64,000 nt of DNA from Nitzschia sp. DOCU1 (GCA_951394045.1 OX595985.1:744001-808000); one strand, 5' to 3'; positions 9,493-20,834 are shown, numbered from the stretch's first letter. Numbers and translations are program-made. Notes: generated by a model not told the origin, from the sequence alone.

Positions 9493-10593
9493 ATGCCTTC
9501 CCACAAATCATCAGTCGCTGTTGTGGGTGCTGGTATAGCCGGGTGTTGCGCAGCATCAGAACTTTCGGGCCATTTTGAAAATGTCGTCGTCTTTGATCAA
9601 GGCCGCAGAGGTCCGGGTGGCAGGGGGTCCCACCGTTCCGTGAGGGCCAGCAATGGCTCTGTCTTACCCGACGATGACGTCGAAACGCACTCCATCGATG
9701 ACACGTTTCACTTTGATCATGGCTGCCAATTCTTCCGCGTCGATTCCAAGGAAATGTCCACAAAACTCCTTCCCGAATGGAAATCAAGAGGTTGGGTGGC
9801 GAAATGGGATGCAAGACTGGGCTGTCTCGACTCAGCCAGCCCTACAGAGGCACACGACTTCTTTGGAATACCGTCCAAAAGCGGTGCTGTCTACATTGGA
9901 GTCGGAGGCATGCATTACCTACCTCGAAAGATTCTTGCTGAGTCGAATGCAACAGTTCGCCGTGGTACTAGAGTCAAATACGTGCGGCAATGTGGGAATA
10001 AGTGGGAACCTTGGGGGTACTATAGGTGAGGCGGCGTATCATGATACAAAGGAAGCGAAAGCTCAACAAGAAGTGGATCAAGTGCTAGCAATAGTTGATG
10101 CCGTCATCTTTACCGACATCTCCTCTGCGTCGGACTCTTGACTCTCAGGATGAAAATATCACAGAAGCCAAGGCTACCCCTATTCTCATGCATGGTTGCC
10201 CTGAGCCACTCCGTTGCGGATTCCTTGCCGTTCGAGGGTTTACCCTGACTGGGAATGAGGTGCTTTGGTTTGCTGCGAGGTCTCAGTCCAAGCCTGGATT
10301 TCCTCAAAGTGACTTGGAATGCTGGACATTAATTTCTACCCCATCATTCGCAGCAAAGCAAATCACAGAGACGAGATCCGACCACGGGGGAATTCCGACC
10401 GCAGCAGGACAGCTACTTGAACAATATACCTGGTCCTGCACTTTTTGACGCCTTCTTGAACGCAATCAAGCCTTATCAATGGGGGAATGAATTACCCAAA
10501 GCGATCAATCTCCAGGCGCAGCGATGGGGATCGGGCCTTCCAGTGCCAGATTCCCTAGTCCAGGAAGCGGAGGACATTCTCGGCAAGAGATAG
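9493..10593 (+). pseudogene. Renalase-like FAD/NAD(P)-binding amine oxidoreductase, frameshifted
   Basis: The ATG at 9493 opens a Rossmann FAD-binding domain: V-A-V-V-G-A-G-I-A-G, then F-D-Q-G-R-x-G-P-G-G-R and F-D-H-G-C-Q-F-F, as in plant and cyanobacterial renalase-like oxidoreductases. The frame closes at 10027. Similarity continues in the second frame (IGEAAYHD to VIFTDISSASDS, about 10016-10138), then the third (LDSQDENI to the GNEVLWFAARS and LECWTLIS motifs, about 10137-10420), and finally the first frame again (NNIPGPALFDAF to the TAG at 10591). The first shift sits at a run of five Gs (about 10012). No GT-AG intron explains the changes, so this looks like a decayed gene. Sequence error is the alternative. 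Confidence 0.65.
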
Positions 10594-10872
10594 CTATATA
10601 AGCAATTATAGTCTTCAAATCTAGCTAGGTCGCATTCTTGGGCACTTTTTAATTGACCCACCACAACTCCAAGTACCTCCGCAACCGCGGCAAGCAAATG
10701 GAAAAGGGCTCAACGAGTTTCAGATTTGAGAGACCCATACTATTGCAACATTGCTACGCTATCAAACCATCATGCTATCGGTGTTTGCTAGAAAATTGAT
10801 TTCAATCTGTCTATGTAATACCCTTCTAGCTAGAATATCCAGTGCAAAAGATGATAGCCGATGTCATTTCAA

Positions 10873-11802
10873 CTAGAAGCGAATAGATGATCCATGACGT
10901 TCTCCATCAGCTAGCCACTTGTACATGTCGACTGTTGTATTTTTGTAAAACGGAGTCTTTTGAGGAAGGCAAGCTACCGCCAGGGTATTGGAGGGAATTC
11001 TTCGCGTCGTGTTTGGCTCCAGAGGTAGCGTTTGGTATTGGGGCCGGATTTCATTCAAATACAAGTACAAGTCAATGGGCAGTGCCGACTGCTGGTCGTC
11101 GTCGCTCGGGGGCGGATTCAAAAGAGTAATCATACCTCCCCCATTGGCATGCGCACTTTTGAGAAACTGACATACTCCGTTGCAGTAGTTGTGCTTTCCT
11201 CGGAACCCAACGCTGCAGCTGCCAATCAAGACAGATCGACCACCATTTTGAGTAAACTTGTGGCTCGCTATGTGGCTTGTAGGTTTCCATACTGCCACAA
11301 TGGTAAGCTGGACGTCGTTCGGCATGTCATTCTGCGTCAAGGGAGTCATGCTGTAATATTGCACCAAACGGCCAGATGAATCCGGTTCATACAATAAGTA
11401 GCAGACGGGGCCAGTGATCTTCAAGGAAGGCGCCGTAGTTGTGCTTTGAAGTTTGCGCAACAGACGTGTCCACAAAGACGGCTTTGACTTGGGTTGTTTG
11501 CGGCGTTGATATTGCTTATCGTCCGATGTGGCTCTCGAGACAATCGACAAGGCATTGACATACTCCGCGGCGTCGCTATTACGATGACGTTGGAGACAAT
11601 AATACCATATCAGGAAGAAAAGACCCACTACTAGGCTCCCAATCAACAGGCCAGCTGCAGTCCCGATGGCAGGAATCGGGTCCTGCTTCTCAAAGAGCCT
11701 TTCCAAAACTTGCTGAAACTTCTTTTCCCAAGACGCAGTATCTTGTTCCTTTCGTCCACCATACTGCATGGTGTAAATGGCATTCGACAAAAGACCCTTC
11801 AT
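10873..11802 (-). CDS. Single-pass membrane protein of unknown function
   Basis: Intact 309-aa frame with an ATG at 11802 and no intron. After a cytosol-like, Gln/Lys/Glu-rich N-terminus (1-45) comes one hydrophobic helix (about 48-72, AAGLLIGSLVVGLFFLIWYY). A basic Ser/Lys-rich linker and a folded-looking C-terminal domain follow, containing YLLYEPDSSGRLVQYYSM and LPIDLYLYLNEIRPQYQTL. I do not recognise the family. It sits between two pseudogenes, so its intact frame suggests it is under selection. The topology call is inference. Confidence 0.7.
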   Translation of the reverse strand: MKGLLSNAIYTMQYGGRKEQDTASWEKKFQQVLERLFEKQDPIPAIGTAAGLLIGSLVVGLFFLIWYYCLQRHRNSDAAEYVNALSIVSRATSDDKQYQRRKQPKSKPSLWTRLLRKLQSTTTAPSLKITGPVCYLLYEPDSSGRLVQYYSMTPLTQNDMPNDVQLTIVAVWKPTSHIASHKFTQNGGRSVLIGSCSVGFRGKHNYCNGVCQFLKSAHANGGGMITLLNPPPSDDDQQSALPIDLYLYLNEIRPQYQTLPLEPNTTRRIPSNTLAVACLPQKTPFYKNTTVDMYKWLADGERHGSSIRF

Positions 11803-12069
11803 TGCTCAATTGTCTTTTGCTGTAAGAGATGACCGATATGCTTCTTTTGCTGCTTGGGATCGATGTTTGTACCGGTAGTTTTGTTTTCGATGTCGTGTGC
11901 CGCGACGACGACGGAATATGATGCATACCGCAAAAAAATGAGGGGATGGATGCTGGGCACGCGCACGGTCAAAATCCCAACGGTTCAGCCGCTTTATTAC
12001 CATGGATTTCACGAAGCGTCATAGTACGCGATTATTTTTTATTTAGAGGAAGGTGAAACGGTTAGTTCG

Positions 12070-13700
12070 ATGAGCGCGGGGCGGGCAAGACAATGTCATT
12101 GGTCTCTTGGATTTTGGCCACAACAACAACACAAGACGGATATAGAACTTTATTATGAACAACCAAGTCTATCGCCCCAAATAGGCAGCGCACATCGAAC
12201 GCTGCGGAAAAGCTATGGCTTTTCGGAAACGACAATGCAAGCTATTCATCAATTGCTGTTTGAACGATTGGACAAACGTCAACAAGAATATGACGATACT
12301 TTTCAATCCAAGTCGCGCTGGAATAACGAGAATCCTTCCTGGCATTCCAGCATTGCTCGAGTGAATGCACAACTTGGACGAAGGGCCAATACTAGCCTTA
12401 CCAACAGACTGGGCAGTTGTAAAAGCGGCAATAGAAGCTGCATCGTCCTCGAGATATGTTGAACAAGCCAAGAGTATTTGGTCATTGGATTATCTTCAAA
12501 AACTTGGCCGCTGCATGGATGGGTCGGTAGTGCGAGAATCGCGAAACCTCAAGCCTGTCGAGGTGCCTTTGCAAGACGCTCCGTTGCCCAGGGAGATGTG
12601 GTGACGCATTCGCCACTCTTTCATATCATTCATCATAACATGCTACGGAGTAAGCAACGCGTGCCCTAAAAGACGACACGGCAAGTTGAGAGGAACTTGA
12701 TTCGGACGACCCTATTGGATGGCAGATAGTACTCTACTATTGTTCCGGGCGACCTGATACAACCTTACTATTGTGTCCCTATAGATCTTCGACCATTTAT
12801 ATCAACCATTCCCTCGAACCCAAGGTCAAGGTTGTATGGGCCAACGATACCGCTTGGACGGATCCCAAATATCTCACCACGACTCCCGAGCTCAGGGGTT
12901 TCAACATAGTACATGCTTGGCAGTGGACTATGTGGCACTACGAGACATTCAAGTAGGTGCATTGGATTACGGCTAAGATTTGGAAACGTCATTTAAACAT
13001 GTGACAACCAGGGGAGGACTTGTATGTTCGAGCCAGCAATACGCTGGGAAAAGAGGAAGAAATGCCTACTCGCGCCACCTACTATTAAAATCTGTCGTGA
13101 TCCCGAGGACGGACTTTGGTGTCCCTGTGATATCTTGGGAAGAGATATAGTCGGTAAAAGCAAAGGTGGGACCCCAATCGATTTCTACACTGTCCAAATG
13201 CATGATCCTGTGGCGGACGAACCTATCGAACCTCTTTTGGAACTTGGCGCCGAAGCGATCTGGATTTTGTGAACGATTGGGGAAATAATGGCGAGTATCT
13301 TCAGAATGCCTTTCGCCACCCCATTCAGCCACCCGATGAGCTTTTTCGGGACGTTGAAAAACATCAACGTCAATGGCGACCATAAGGAAGCTGGCACTGA
13401 GTGTGCCGATACGAACGGCTAGTGTTCTTGGGTGGAGGACGACCGAACAATGATTTTGTAAGCCGACCACATCTAAAGCCGGGCGAAATCGAGCTGATGC
13501 GTTGGGCGGATGATACCAACGGTAGACTCAACAAGTATTCGGCAAGCGTTGGGTTGGATCCCAAGCTTCGCAAGGACCTCTTGGCGTATGCCGAGCGACT
13601 TGGAATCGTTGACATATACTGGGACTTGCTTCAACGAAAAGAACCCATGAAATCTGGATCCTTCGAGATGGGATTTTTATCCTGCATCCATTGCATACAT
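12070..13700 (+). pseudogene. SET-domain protein, multiply frameshifted
   Basis: Fragments of one diatom-type SET-domain protein appear in order but in changing frames. They are: an N-terminal helical region (12070 to about 12370); a segment reading YLQKLGRCMDG (about 12490); RGAFARRSVAQGDVV (about 12560), the start of the SET fold; STIYINHSLEPKVKVVW (about 12787), carrying the I-N-H motif; V-D-Y-V-A-L-R-D-I-Q-V-G-A-L-D-Y-G (about 12926), the end of the SET fold; and a C-terminal region with PCDILGRD (about 13125) and LKPGEIELMRWADD (about 13475). At least five frame changes or stops interrupt it, and I find no splice sites to bridge them. The gene therefore appears dead. A set of missed small introns is less likely. 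Confidence 0.65.
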
Positions 13701-13733
13701 CACAACTATTCCCGGTCAGCTAGATCATAATGT

Positions 13734-14203
13734 GGACGGCTGCTTTTCGGCAAGCAACAATACGCCAACCAGCCTGCCGCCGCCGCCCCTTTTGGATTTG
13801 TTGTAGCATTAGTACCTCCACGTTTGACAATCCAATATCACAGGTAGAAATCATCTCTGGGGGAGAACAACAACTGATGGATCTTGGCGCAGTGTAAAGT
13901 AAATAATGGAATTCACAGAGCAAAAATCTGGACGGTCGTCATAGGTAGCAGGGATTACGCATGCTGGCAATCATTCTTCAGCCATAACACCTTTTGGGAG
14001 CGTTTGTAGCGTCCATCTGGACAGCGATCTGCCCGTCACTTCCATCTTGCTATCTTTCTGATGTGGTCCGCCTAGTCGGTTTTTCTTTGTTCGCCGGATT
14101 ATTATTATAAACGTGACAAAACCCCTGCTGAGAGGTGCCGAATAATCCCTCCGCCGCCGCATTTCAACGTCGATCGCATTCCAACACATACGTAACCCCT
14201 GCC
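13734..14203. other. Intergenic, upstream of xylulokinase
   Basis: No supported gene. It includes the xylulokinase 5' region; an in-frame GTG-led extension from 14135 exists but lacks an ATG, so I treat it as 5' UTR. Confidence 0.5.
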
Positions 14204-15775
14204 ATGTCGTCAAACGCCAAGCCCAAGGCTGTTCTCGGCATTGACAATGGAACACAAGGCTTGACAGTCTTGTTAGTTTCTATTGAAGACCCTAGTCTAC
14301 CTGTTATTGCTACAGGTGAAGCCACGTATGGGTTCGTTCCTGACCTTCCTGACAGTTGCTACGAACAAGTTGCCCAGGACTGGGAAGACGCGCTGTTGGA
14401 TTCCTTGAACCAGATTCGTGCTTCCTTGAACGACCACAATATTGTAGCCATTGGCATTTCCGGTCAAATGCATGGCCATGTCTTGGTGGATGCACAAGGT
14501 CAAGCGCTGGGAACAGTCCGATTGTGGTGCGATGCCCGGAATCAGGCCGAAGCCGACGAGATCTCTCAATGGTTCGGCATGACGACGACGTCTTTGCCTA
14601 AACGAATTACAGTCGCTAGGTGGTTATGGACGATTCGTAATTTGCCAGAGATTGCAAAACAGACCGACTTTTTGACGACTCCCGGGGGGTGGCTCGGATT
14701 TTGCTTGTCGGGGGGTGCTCGGACGCTGGGGATTGGAGACGCGTCGGGAATGTTTCCCATGAATGCTGCGACATTGGACTACCAACAGGATCTTTTAAAG
14801 ATTTTTGACTCCAAGATTGCGGCAGAATACCCAGATGTGCCGCCACTATCCGAGCTACTACCGCGCGTCGTTCCTTGTGGTCACGATGCTGGGAGTGTTT
14901 CGGTCCAAGCTGCCGCTCGGTTTGGATTGCCAGCCGGCATTCCCGTGGCAGCTGCCGAGGGGGATCAGCCTGCGGCCCTGGTGGGGAGTTTGATTGGACA
15001 AGCCGGAATGGCGTCTTGTAGCTTTGGAACCTCGGTCTGTGCAAACTTGGTTGGGGCAAGCGACGCTTCTTCGTCCACCAAAATTGAATCGCCACTGGTA
15101 AATCATTTCAGCGCCGTAAACGGCCAGCCGATTTACATGGTGTGGCTACGCAATGGGACGACGTTTTTCAATAGCATGGTCCAGTCGTACGGTGGAGACT
15201 TTAGCAAAATCATGCCCCAAGTTTTGGAGGCCCCGTACGATTGTGGGGGTTTGATATCCCTTCCCTTTATGGACGACGAGCCGGGATTGGAAGTTCATCA
15301 AGGCGGGACGGCAATGACTATTGGATGGAATCCATCCAATACAAATAATGCGGGGAATGCATGCAAGGCGGCGCTCCTATCGACCATGTTCAATTTATTG
15401 CAAGGAACTCAATTTCTACAATCCAAGAACGTGCCCATGACGCAAATTATCTTATCAGGAGGTCTGACTAAAACACCTGATTGCGGACAAATAGTAGCCG
15501 ATGTCTTTGGATTACCAGTACGGATATTGGAGGGTGCCGAAGAAGGATGTTCGTGGGGTGCGGCCGTCTTGGCCAAATATCGATATGATCAAGAACAGCA
15601 TCAGGTACCACGGTCGCCAAGCGAGTGGCCCGCCTATTTGGAATCGATTTCGGCAAGACGCAGTCGCGTGTTTGAGCCCCAAAACGAAGCTGTTCCGGCC
15701 TATCAAGGAGTCTTCCGCCGCTATCAAAAGCTCCTTGCGCTACAAGCGAGTTTGCAAGACGTAGTGTCGCGGTAG
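14204..15775 (+). CDS. XK1: Xylulokinase (FGGY carbohydrate kinase)
   Basis: A 523-aa intronless gene starting at the ATG at 14204 (MSSNAKPKAVLGIDNG). It phosphorylates D-xylulose to xylulose 5-phosphate, feeding the pentose phosphate pathway. Evidence includes the N-terminal phosphate-binding G-I-D-N-G-T-Q-G, the xylulokinase-specific S-G-Q-M-H-G motif (~residues 85-90), the catalytic aspartate in E-G-D-Q-P-A-A (D254) and the C-terminal ATP-site segment LSGGLTKTPDCGQIVADVFGL, the FGGY second signature. The length matches bacterial and plant xylulokinases. No targeting peptide is evident, so it is probably cytosolic. Confidence 0.93.
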   Translation: MSSNAKPKAVLGIDNGTQGLTVLLVSIEDPSLPVIATGEATYGFVPDLPDSCYEQVAQDWEDALLDSLNQIRASLNDHNIVAIGISGQMHGHVLVDAQGQALGTVRLWCDARNQAEADEISQWFGMTTTSLPKRITVARWLWTIRNLPEIAKQTDFLTTPGGWLGFCLSGGARTLGIGDASGMFPMNAATLDYQQDLLKIFDSKIAAEYPDVPPLSELLPRVVPCGHDAGSVSVQAAARFGLPAGIPVAAAEGDQPAALVGSLIGQAGMASCSFGTSVCANLVGASDASSSTKIESPLVNHFSAVNGQPIYMVWLRNGTTFFNSMVQSYGGDFSKIMPQVLEAPYDCGGLISLPFMDDEPGLEVHQGGTAMTIGWNPSNTNNAGNACKAALLSTMFNLLQGTQFLQSKNVPMTQIILSGGLTKTPDCGQIVADVFGLPVRILEGAEEGCSWGAAVLAKYRYDQEQHQVPRSPSEWPAYLESISARRSRVFEPQNEAVPAYQGVFRRYQKLLALQASLQDVVSR

Positions 15776-16258
15776 ACATACCTTGTCCGCCTGGCCACTC
15801 ATGTATTCTGTGCTATAGATAGATAGTATCACCAAACAGTGACTTTCTAGATGTTTTTCTAGCTTTAGCAAGTTGTTAAACCTGAGAAATACAAGTGCGG
15901 CACGGTGGAAACTCAACTCTTGAGCCTCTGAATTCATCGAACACGTGCTTTTCTTCCTTTTCTACATCCAAATTACAGGCTTGCTTTGACCAAATATCGA
16001 GTCACTGGTAGCTAGCTTGTCAGTCAGAGTCAAGGGATACCGGTAGTTTCGACTAGCTAGCTACTACTAATAGAGACAACTATGCACATCAACTTCAAAA
16101 TTGTGTGCAAGACTAACCCGACTAAATGTGGGGCATGGGTTTAATTTTGCCGCTCCCCCATCCTCCACCGCCACCACCGCCACCACCACCACCACACTTC
16201 CACACATCTCGATCTATCCACGCCTCGTCCCACTTCTATCGCTATCATTGTTGTCATT
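15776..16258. other. Intergenic with CCA/CCG microsatellite
   Basis: Spacer between xylulokinase and the TLS1-like gene. It contains a (CCA)/(CCG) triplet run at about 16161-16196, just upstream of the next start, and an alternating AGCT-rich stretch near 16052. No gene is seen. Confidence 0.6.
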
Positions 16259-17296
16259 ATGTTTCGCAAACTATCCAAACGCAAACCAGTACCGCAACGA
16301 CGCAGTGTCGACGATGATAATGACGACGACGATGAAGAAGATGCGCTTGCCAAGATTCAACAAACGCAACAAAAACACAAATTGCTCGAGAAACTTCCCC
16401 TTGCCACTTCCGCCGATCAACCCAAGAAGAAACGAAAATATCTCGTCTCTCCTACTACCGCAACTTCTGCTACTACAACTCACCCAGAGCAGTTGAGTAT
16501 TTTGGAACAAAAACATTTACAAGCCATGGAAGAATTCGTCCAGCGCAACCTTGTCGGGGCGGACCAACAGAACCAGCCAAATAACGACACAACCATTCCA
16601 GTCGACGCCGAAACGGCACTCTACCAAGAATTGGCAGCCTCGACTGTCCAATCACAACATTTCTTGCAAAGTAATAATGCCGACAGTGCTAATGATGACA
16701 AGGGTGCTATATTAGTGGGCGGAACCGGCATTGCTGAAGTTATTTTACCCAAGGCCAAACGTCCCTGGACGGGGACGGCAAACGAAACCGAAGAACAGCA
16801 TTCTGGCATTCGATATTCGAGAAATCCACAACGTTCGTCGGCTGTACCGGGCGGTACTACTTCTACTGCTACCAGCAAGTCATCCTTGTTGGATGATTCG
16901 TCTGTCACAATATTGCCTGCAGCCGGATTTCGAAGCATGGTACCCGCCACCGCGAACGTGGCTGCTCCAAGTACTATCAATGAGCAACCACCACCACACA
17001 AGTTGCCATTGCCAGCAGCAGGGGCGGCAGTGGCTAGTAATATTGATACAGACAACGACACAACAAGGACACTACCAACAGATTCATCATCGTCAGTCGA
17101 CGCTGCTGCTGCTGCAGTAGACGAGAGTCGACCCGGATTTGCCGCATTATTTTCGCGACGATCAGCGTCTTCGGCAGCCAAGAATGCTAGCAGTGGCACA
17201 GCCACCAATAAGCCCAGGGGTCAACAATACCAACGAGATCAAGAAGCCTTTTCGAAATTCATCAAACGACAACGAGAAAGTGGAGGAAAGCGATAG
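16259..17296 (+). CDS. TLS1/C9orf78-like nuclear protein (tentative)
   Basis: A 345-aa intronless frame beginning MFRKLSKRKPVPQRR followed by an Asp/Glu run, the arrangement seen at the start of C9orf78/TLS1 (HCA59) proteins. It continues with a coiled segment (ALAKIQQTQQKHKLLEK), basic KKKRKY, a MEEFVQRNL block like the family's M-x-x-Y/F-I/V block, and GIAEVILP where the family has G-I-P-E-V-D-L. The tail ends in a Lys/Arg-rich segment (FSKFIKRQRES). The rest is low-complexity Ser/Thr/Ala, common in diatoms. C9orf78/TLS1 proteins associate with the spliceosome and affect alternative splicing and, in yeast, telomere silencing. The gene is secure; the family call is moderate. Confidence 0.6.
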   Translation: MFRKLSKRKPVPQRRSVDDDNDDDDEEDALAKIQQTQQKHKLLEKLPLATSADQPKKKRKYLVSPTTATSATTTHPEQLSILEQKHLQAMEEFVQRNLVGADQQNQPNNDTTIPVDAETALYQELAASTVQSQHFLQSNNADSANDDKGAILVGGTGIAEVILPKAKRPWTGTANETEEQHSGIRYSRNPQRSSAVPGGTTSTATSKSSLLDDSSVTILPAAGFRSMVPATANVAAPSTINEQPPPHKLPLPAAGAAVASNIDTDNDTTRTLPTDSSSSVDAAAAAVDESRPGFAALFSRRSASSAAKNASSGTATNKPRGQQYQRDQEAFSKFIKRQRESGGKR

Positions 17297-17966
17297 CGTG
17301 GCTGGCTGGATGGATCAATCAGTGACTGGCACAACCATGCGTTATTGTTCAAACTTTATATGATGCTGTGAACGAACTCAGATTCGACGGTGGATCTACC
17401 GTAGTATCATTGTCGAATCATCATCAATGTATGTACCGCAATGAGGTTAGAAAAGTTGCACTATGTAGGAGGTATAAATCGGGGTACTAATCTACCTATC
17501 GTAGCGCTAGCTTTACGTACGTACGTCATCTCTGTGCAAATTTTTGGTTGCGTCATCCGTTGTTGCTGGTTCCCGCCAGACACCCCAGAGACATACGCCG
17601 ACTCCACCTAGCATAATTCAACACGAGTTCATTATAGCCCTGGCACGCACCTCCCAATATTACATATTTCACCGGAACGAACTTGGGTTCTCACTCACAT
17701 CAGATCAGATAGTTCGGTGACATGCGCCCTCCGAAGTCCATAATTCCTTGCATGCGTCATCCATTCAGCTTCAATAGCTTCTCAAGGTGAGGTCCAGCAC
17801 GTGCACTCGATGCACTGAAGAACCGCATCACATTGCAAAATTTCATTCCCGGAATCTTTCTAGTATAGAGAGGTGGGAAGCACAACAGGAACAACATTCC
17901 GGACGTCTCTGTTCCCAGTGGACAATACCAAACAGGACTTTACATTCTAAACCACTCTTTATTGCA
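17297..17966. other. Intergenic and probable promoter/5' UTR of the polyamine fusion gene
   Basis: No independent gene is supported. An in-frame GTG-led extension (17787-17966) precedes the chosen ATG but has no ATG of its own. A GTAC-type repeat (CGTACGTACGTC, about 17516) is present. Confidence 0.5.
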
Positions 17967-20758
17967 ATGCTGGAAAAACAAAACAGGCCGAGAAACTGTT
18001 CTGCAGATGTGGCCACCGCATCGAACGCTAATTTGGGTTCAAGCCGACATGTCGTGAAGGTGTCACGTCGGTTTGTCGTCTTGAGTTTCTTGTCATGTGT
18101 CCTAGTGGCGTTTGCCGTCGGAAGGACTGCCCGTATGCTGCTCTTTGTTCTTCCACATAAAGAGCTGCTGGTGGCCCACCAAGAGGCACTGGCTTCGATG
18201 TCAGTCGTCGAATCTGCGTCGAAGGAACGCGTTTTGAAGCTTCCAACTCCTGTTCTGCCGGGTGGCAAAGTTCTGCCCCAAACGACGTACACCTCCAAAA
18301 CATTTGACACAGCAAGATCCTCGATAAATTCTCGTTGGGTAGTAACCGAGGAAGGCAAGCGACAATGTGTCGACCTACCTGGAAACGACTGCCCGGCGCG
18401 ACAGGAATTATTGTCTTCGCAATTAAATGATTCGTCGGCCACGACGAGGGTCGAAAATAATCATGACGAAGATGTCCATATGCCAAAAGGTCAACATTTG
18501 CTCATTGATATTGAAAATGTTGATGGTGAATTTCTGAACTCAGAAGAACGCTTGGCCAATGCCATGCTCGATATGGTGAACGAGTGTGGGCTGACCTTAC
18601 TGTCCTATCATTGCCATGGCTTGACCCCGAGTGGAATAAGTTGCGCCGGGGTGCTCTTGGAAAGTCACGTGTCGTTCCATACATGGCCAGCTGAAGGCGT
18701 GATCACTCTTGATTTGTTTACCTGTGGCGACGAATCTCTGCTGCCTATTGTGCCGTTGGCAGAGAAGCTTTTTGGCATCCCAAGGCCAGACGCGACCGAA
18801 AAGCCTCAAATGGTGTGGGCCCACAAATACCGTGGATTCTACGATTCTGACGAAGATGAGAAGTCAGACCTGACTGACTTTTTCAATTTCCCGATTGGCC
18901 ACATGACCGATTTCAAATCTCAGGTAGTCAATTGATATTTCAAAAGCTCTGCTCCAGTTCGTGCCCGGAACGAGCGTAATACTCACCGTCGTTTGTTCCC
19001 TTACTTGGTTGGTCGCAGGTTTGCTCTGAACAAACCAACTTTCAACGGATTGATGTTGTTGATGTCTTGAGACCGGGGCATCAGAGTGTTTTGGAATACC
19101 TGCGTTCGCTCCGTGCAGATGGATCATACGAAAGCCAGCACCCAGAACTATTTGCGCCTGATCGGCTTGTATTCCTAGACGGAGTACTTCAGTCGAGGAG
19201 GTCGGGAGATGCCGCTTATCATGAGGCGCTGGTACATCCTGGAATGTTTGCTCATCCCAATCCAAAACGTGTTGCCATCATTGGCGGGGGTGAAGGCGCT
19301 ACCCTCCGTGAAATTTTGAAGCATAAAACCGTGGAAAAAGTTGTGATGATTGAGATTGACGAACAAATGGTGAACCTATCGCGTAAATTCCTACCAGATT
19401 GGAGTGATTGTAGCATGTTGGAGGGCAACAACGGGAGTTGTTTTGAAGATCCTCGGGTGGAACTATTTTGTGAAGACGCCTTTGGGTGGTTTATCAATAG
19501 ATTCAGCGGGATAGAAGGAAACAACGAAGAACCATTTGACGTCATCATTATGGATGCGCTGTAAGTTGCTCTTCCAATCTTGTTTTGTCGTGAAGAATGA
19601 TGCTGGTCTCTTATCTTTGAGATTTGTGTCGTCAGTGATCCTCAGATCCAAAAGGAATTTGTTGATGCCTTGTACGACGGCGGCCCTTTCCTAGGATCAC
19701 TTCCCGCCGCAATCGCCGACGGAGGCGTTTTGATTGCTCAGGTCGGGGAAGCTAGCCATATCCGGTCCCCCCCTGAGCATATTTCTATCAATCGAAACAG
19801 GGTTAACTTCATTCGGAGCTTAGTTGATCTTGGCTTTGAAGTAGTCCGTGACTACGAAGAGGTATGTTGAAAGTTTCCGGGAGTCGTCTTTTCTTTCCAT
19901 GCCTGTTTACTCACGGTTGTCACCCCAACATCAAAGGCACGTGGTGGTTTTGAAACGGCATGGCAAATCGTGGTAGCCTTCAAATCGTCCACAACCAATG
20001 GACACTGGCTATCGGACTCGTCTCTTGTGAACTACAAGATCCGTTCCCGAACCATCCCCACCCGGACTGGAGGATCCCCGCTACTGATCTTTGATGGTGC
20101 GACAATGCTATCCTATATGTATCCATCCAAGGGCAGTGAAGTAGTTTATTGTCGAAGAATGGCAGAAGTGGGACCGTGCGTTGAAGGGCATGGATTCGAC
20201 CAAGCGAGGAATGCACTGCCCGCATCTGCGTTGGAAATCAAGCAAACCAACCACTCACGAGGGGTCATTGCAAAGAAAGAGATCCCACACCCCGCATATG
20301 TAGGGCTAGAGGAGGCGGTTGGAATTACAATTGTGAATCTGGCCGCCTCCAAAGTTATTCGACAAAGCAAAGATTATGCGGCGAGAAGGTCTATGCCACT
20401 GGCTAATATCGTGCCCTTGTTCGTTGATCAATTTGGTCATCGAGACGACCGTAGTGTAAGTCACGGGCTCTGGATTCCTTTTTATAATCTTGCACTGCTC
20501 ATCTTTGTTCGCTTGCATTATCAGTTCGACACTATCGTCCAGACATCGCTACTCGCTTTCGTCAACGAGGAGTGCGAAGGCACTCACAACGTCCGCTCAA
20601 ATGAATCTGGCCCCAATACAGGTTCAAAATACAACCCAATGTTAGACAGACAAGTTCATCGCCTGGGAGGTGTCTCCACTGTGATTGATATTCATGTTGG
20701 TGAAGAATTGCTACGAAACGGAGGCGACGCATGTGCGTCCTACCGGGATAAAGAATAA
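17967..20758 (+). CDS. Membrane-anchored AdoMet decarboxylase / aminopropyltransferase / SET-like fusion
   Basis: Five exons (17967-18923, 19019-19560, 19636-19861, 19937-20455, 20525-20758) give about 825 aa; all introns are GT-AG (69-95 bp). A signal anchor comes first (FVVLSFLSCVLVAFAVG, ~residues 36-52). Next is a bacterial-type AdoMet decarboxylase with the self-cleaving pair Glu232-Ser233 in LLESHVSFHTWP and the Cys of LFTCGD. Then comes an aminopropyltransferase with LDGVLQ, YHEALVHP, IIGGGEGATLRE and the catalytic Asp of IMDALDP. The C-terminus is SET-like (GVIAKKEIP, FVNEECEGT, DIHVGEELLRN). A. J. Michael (FEBS Lett. 2011) described such fusions in diatoms as candidates for making and N-methylating silica-forming long-chain polyamines. 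The anchor suggests endomembrane or silica-deposition-vesicle location. The SET motif NHxC is changed to NEEC and the terminal Tyr is not evident. Confidence 0.9.
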
Positions 20759-20834
20759 GAGAAGACTACTCTAAAGATAATATTTGATGTTTGATAGACA
20801 ATATACCGTCATCACGAGGAAGTACGCCTTTCAA

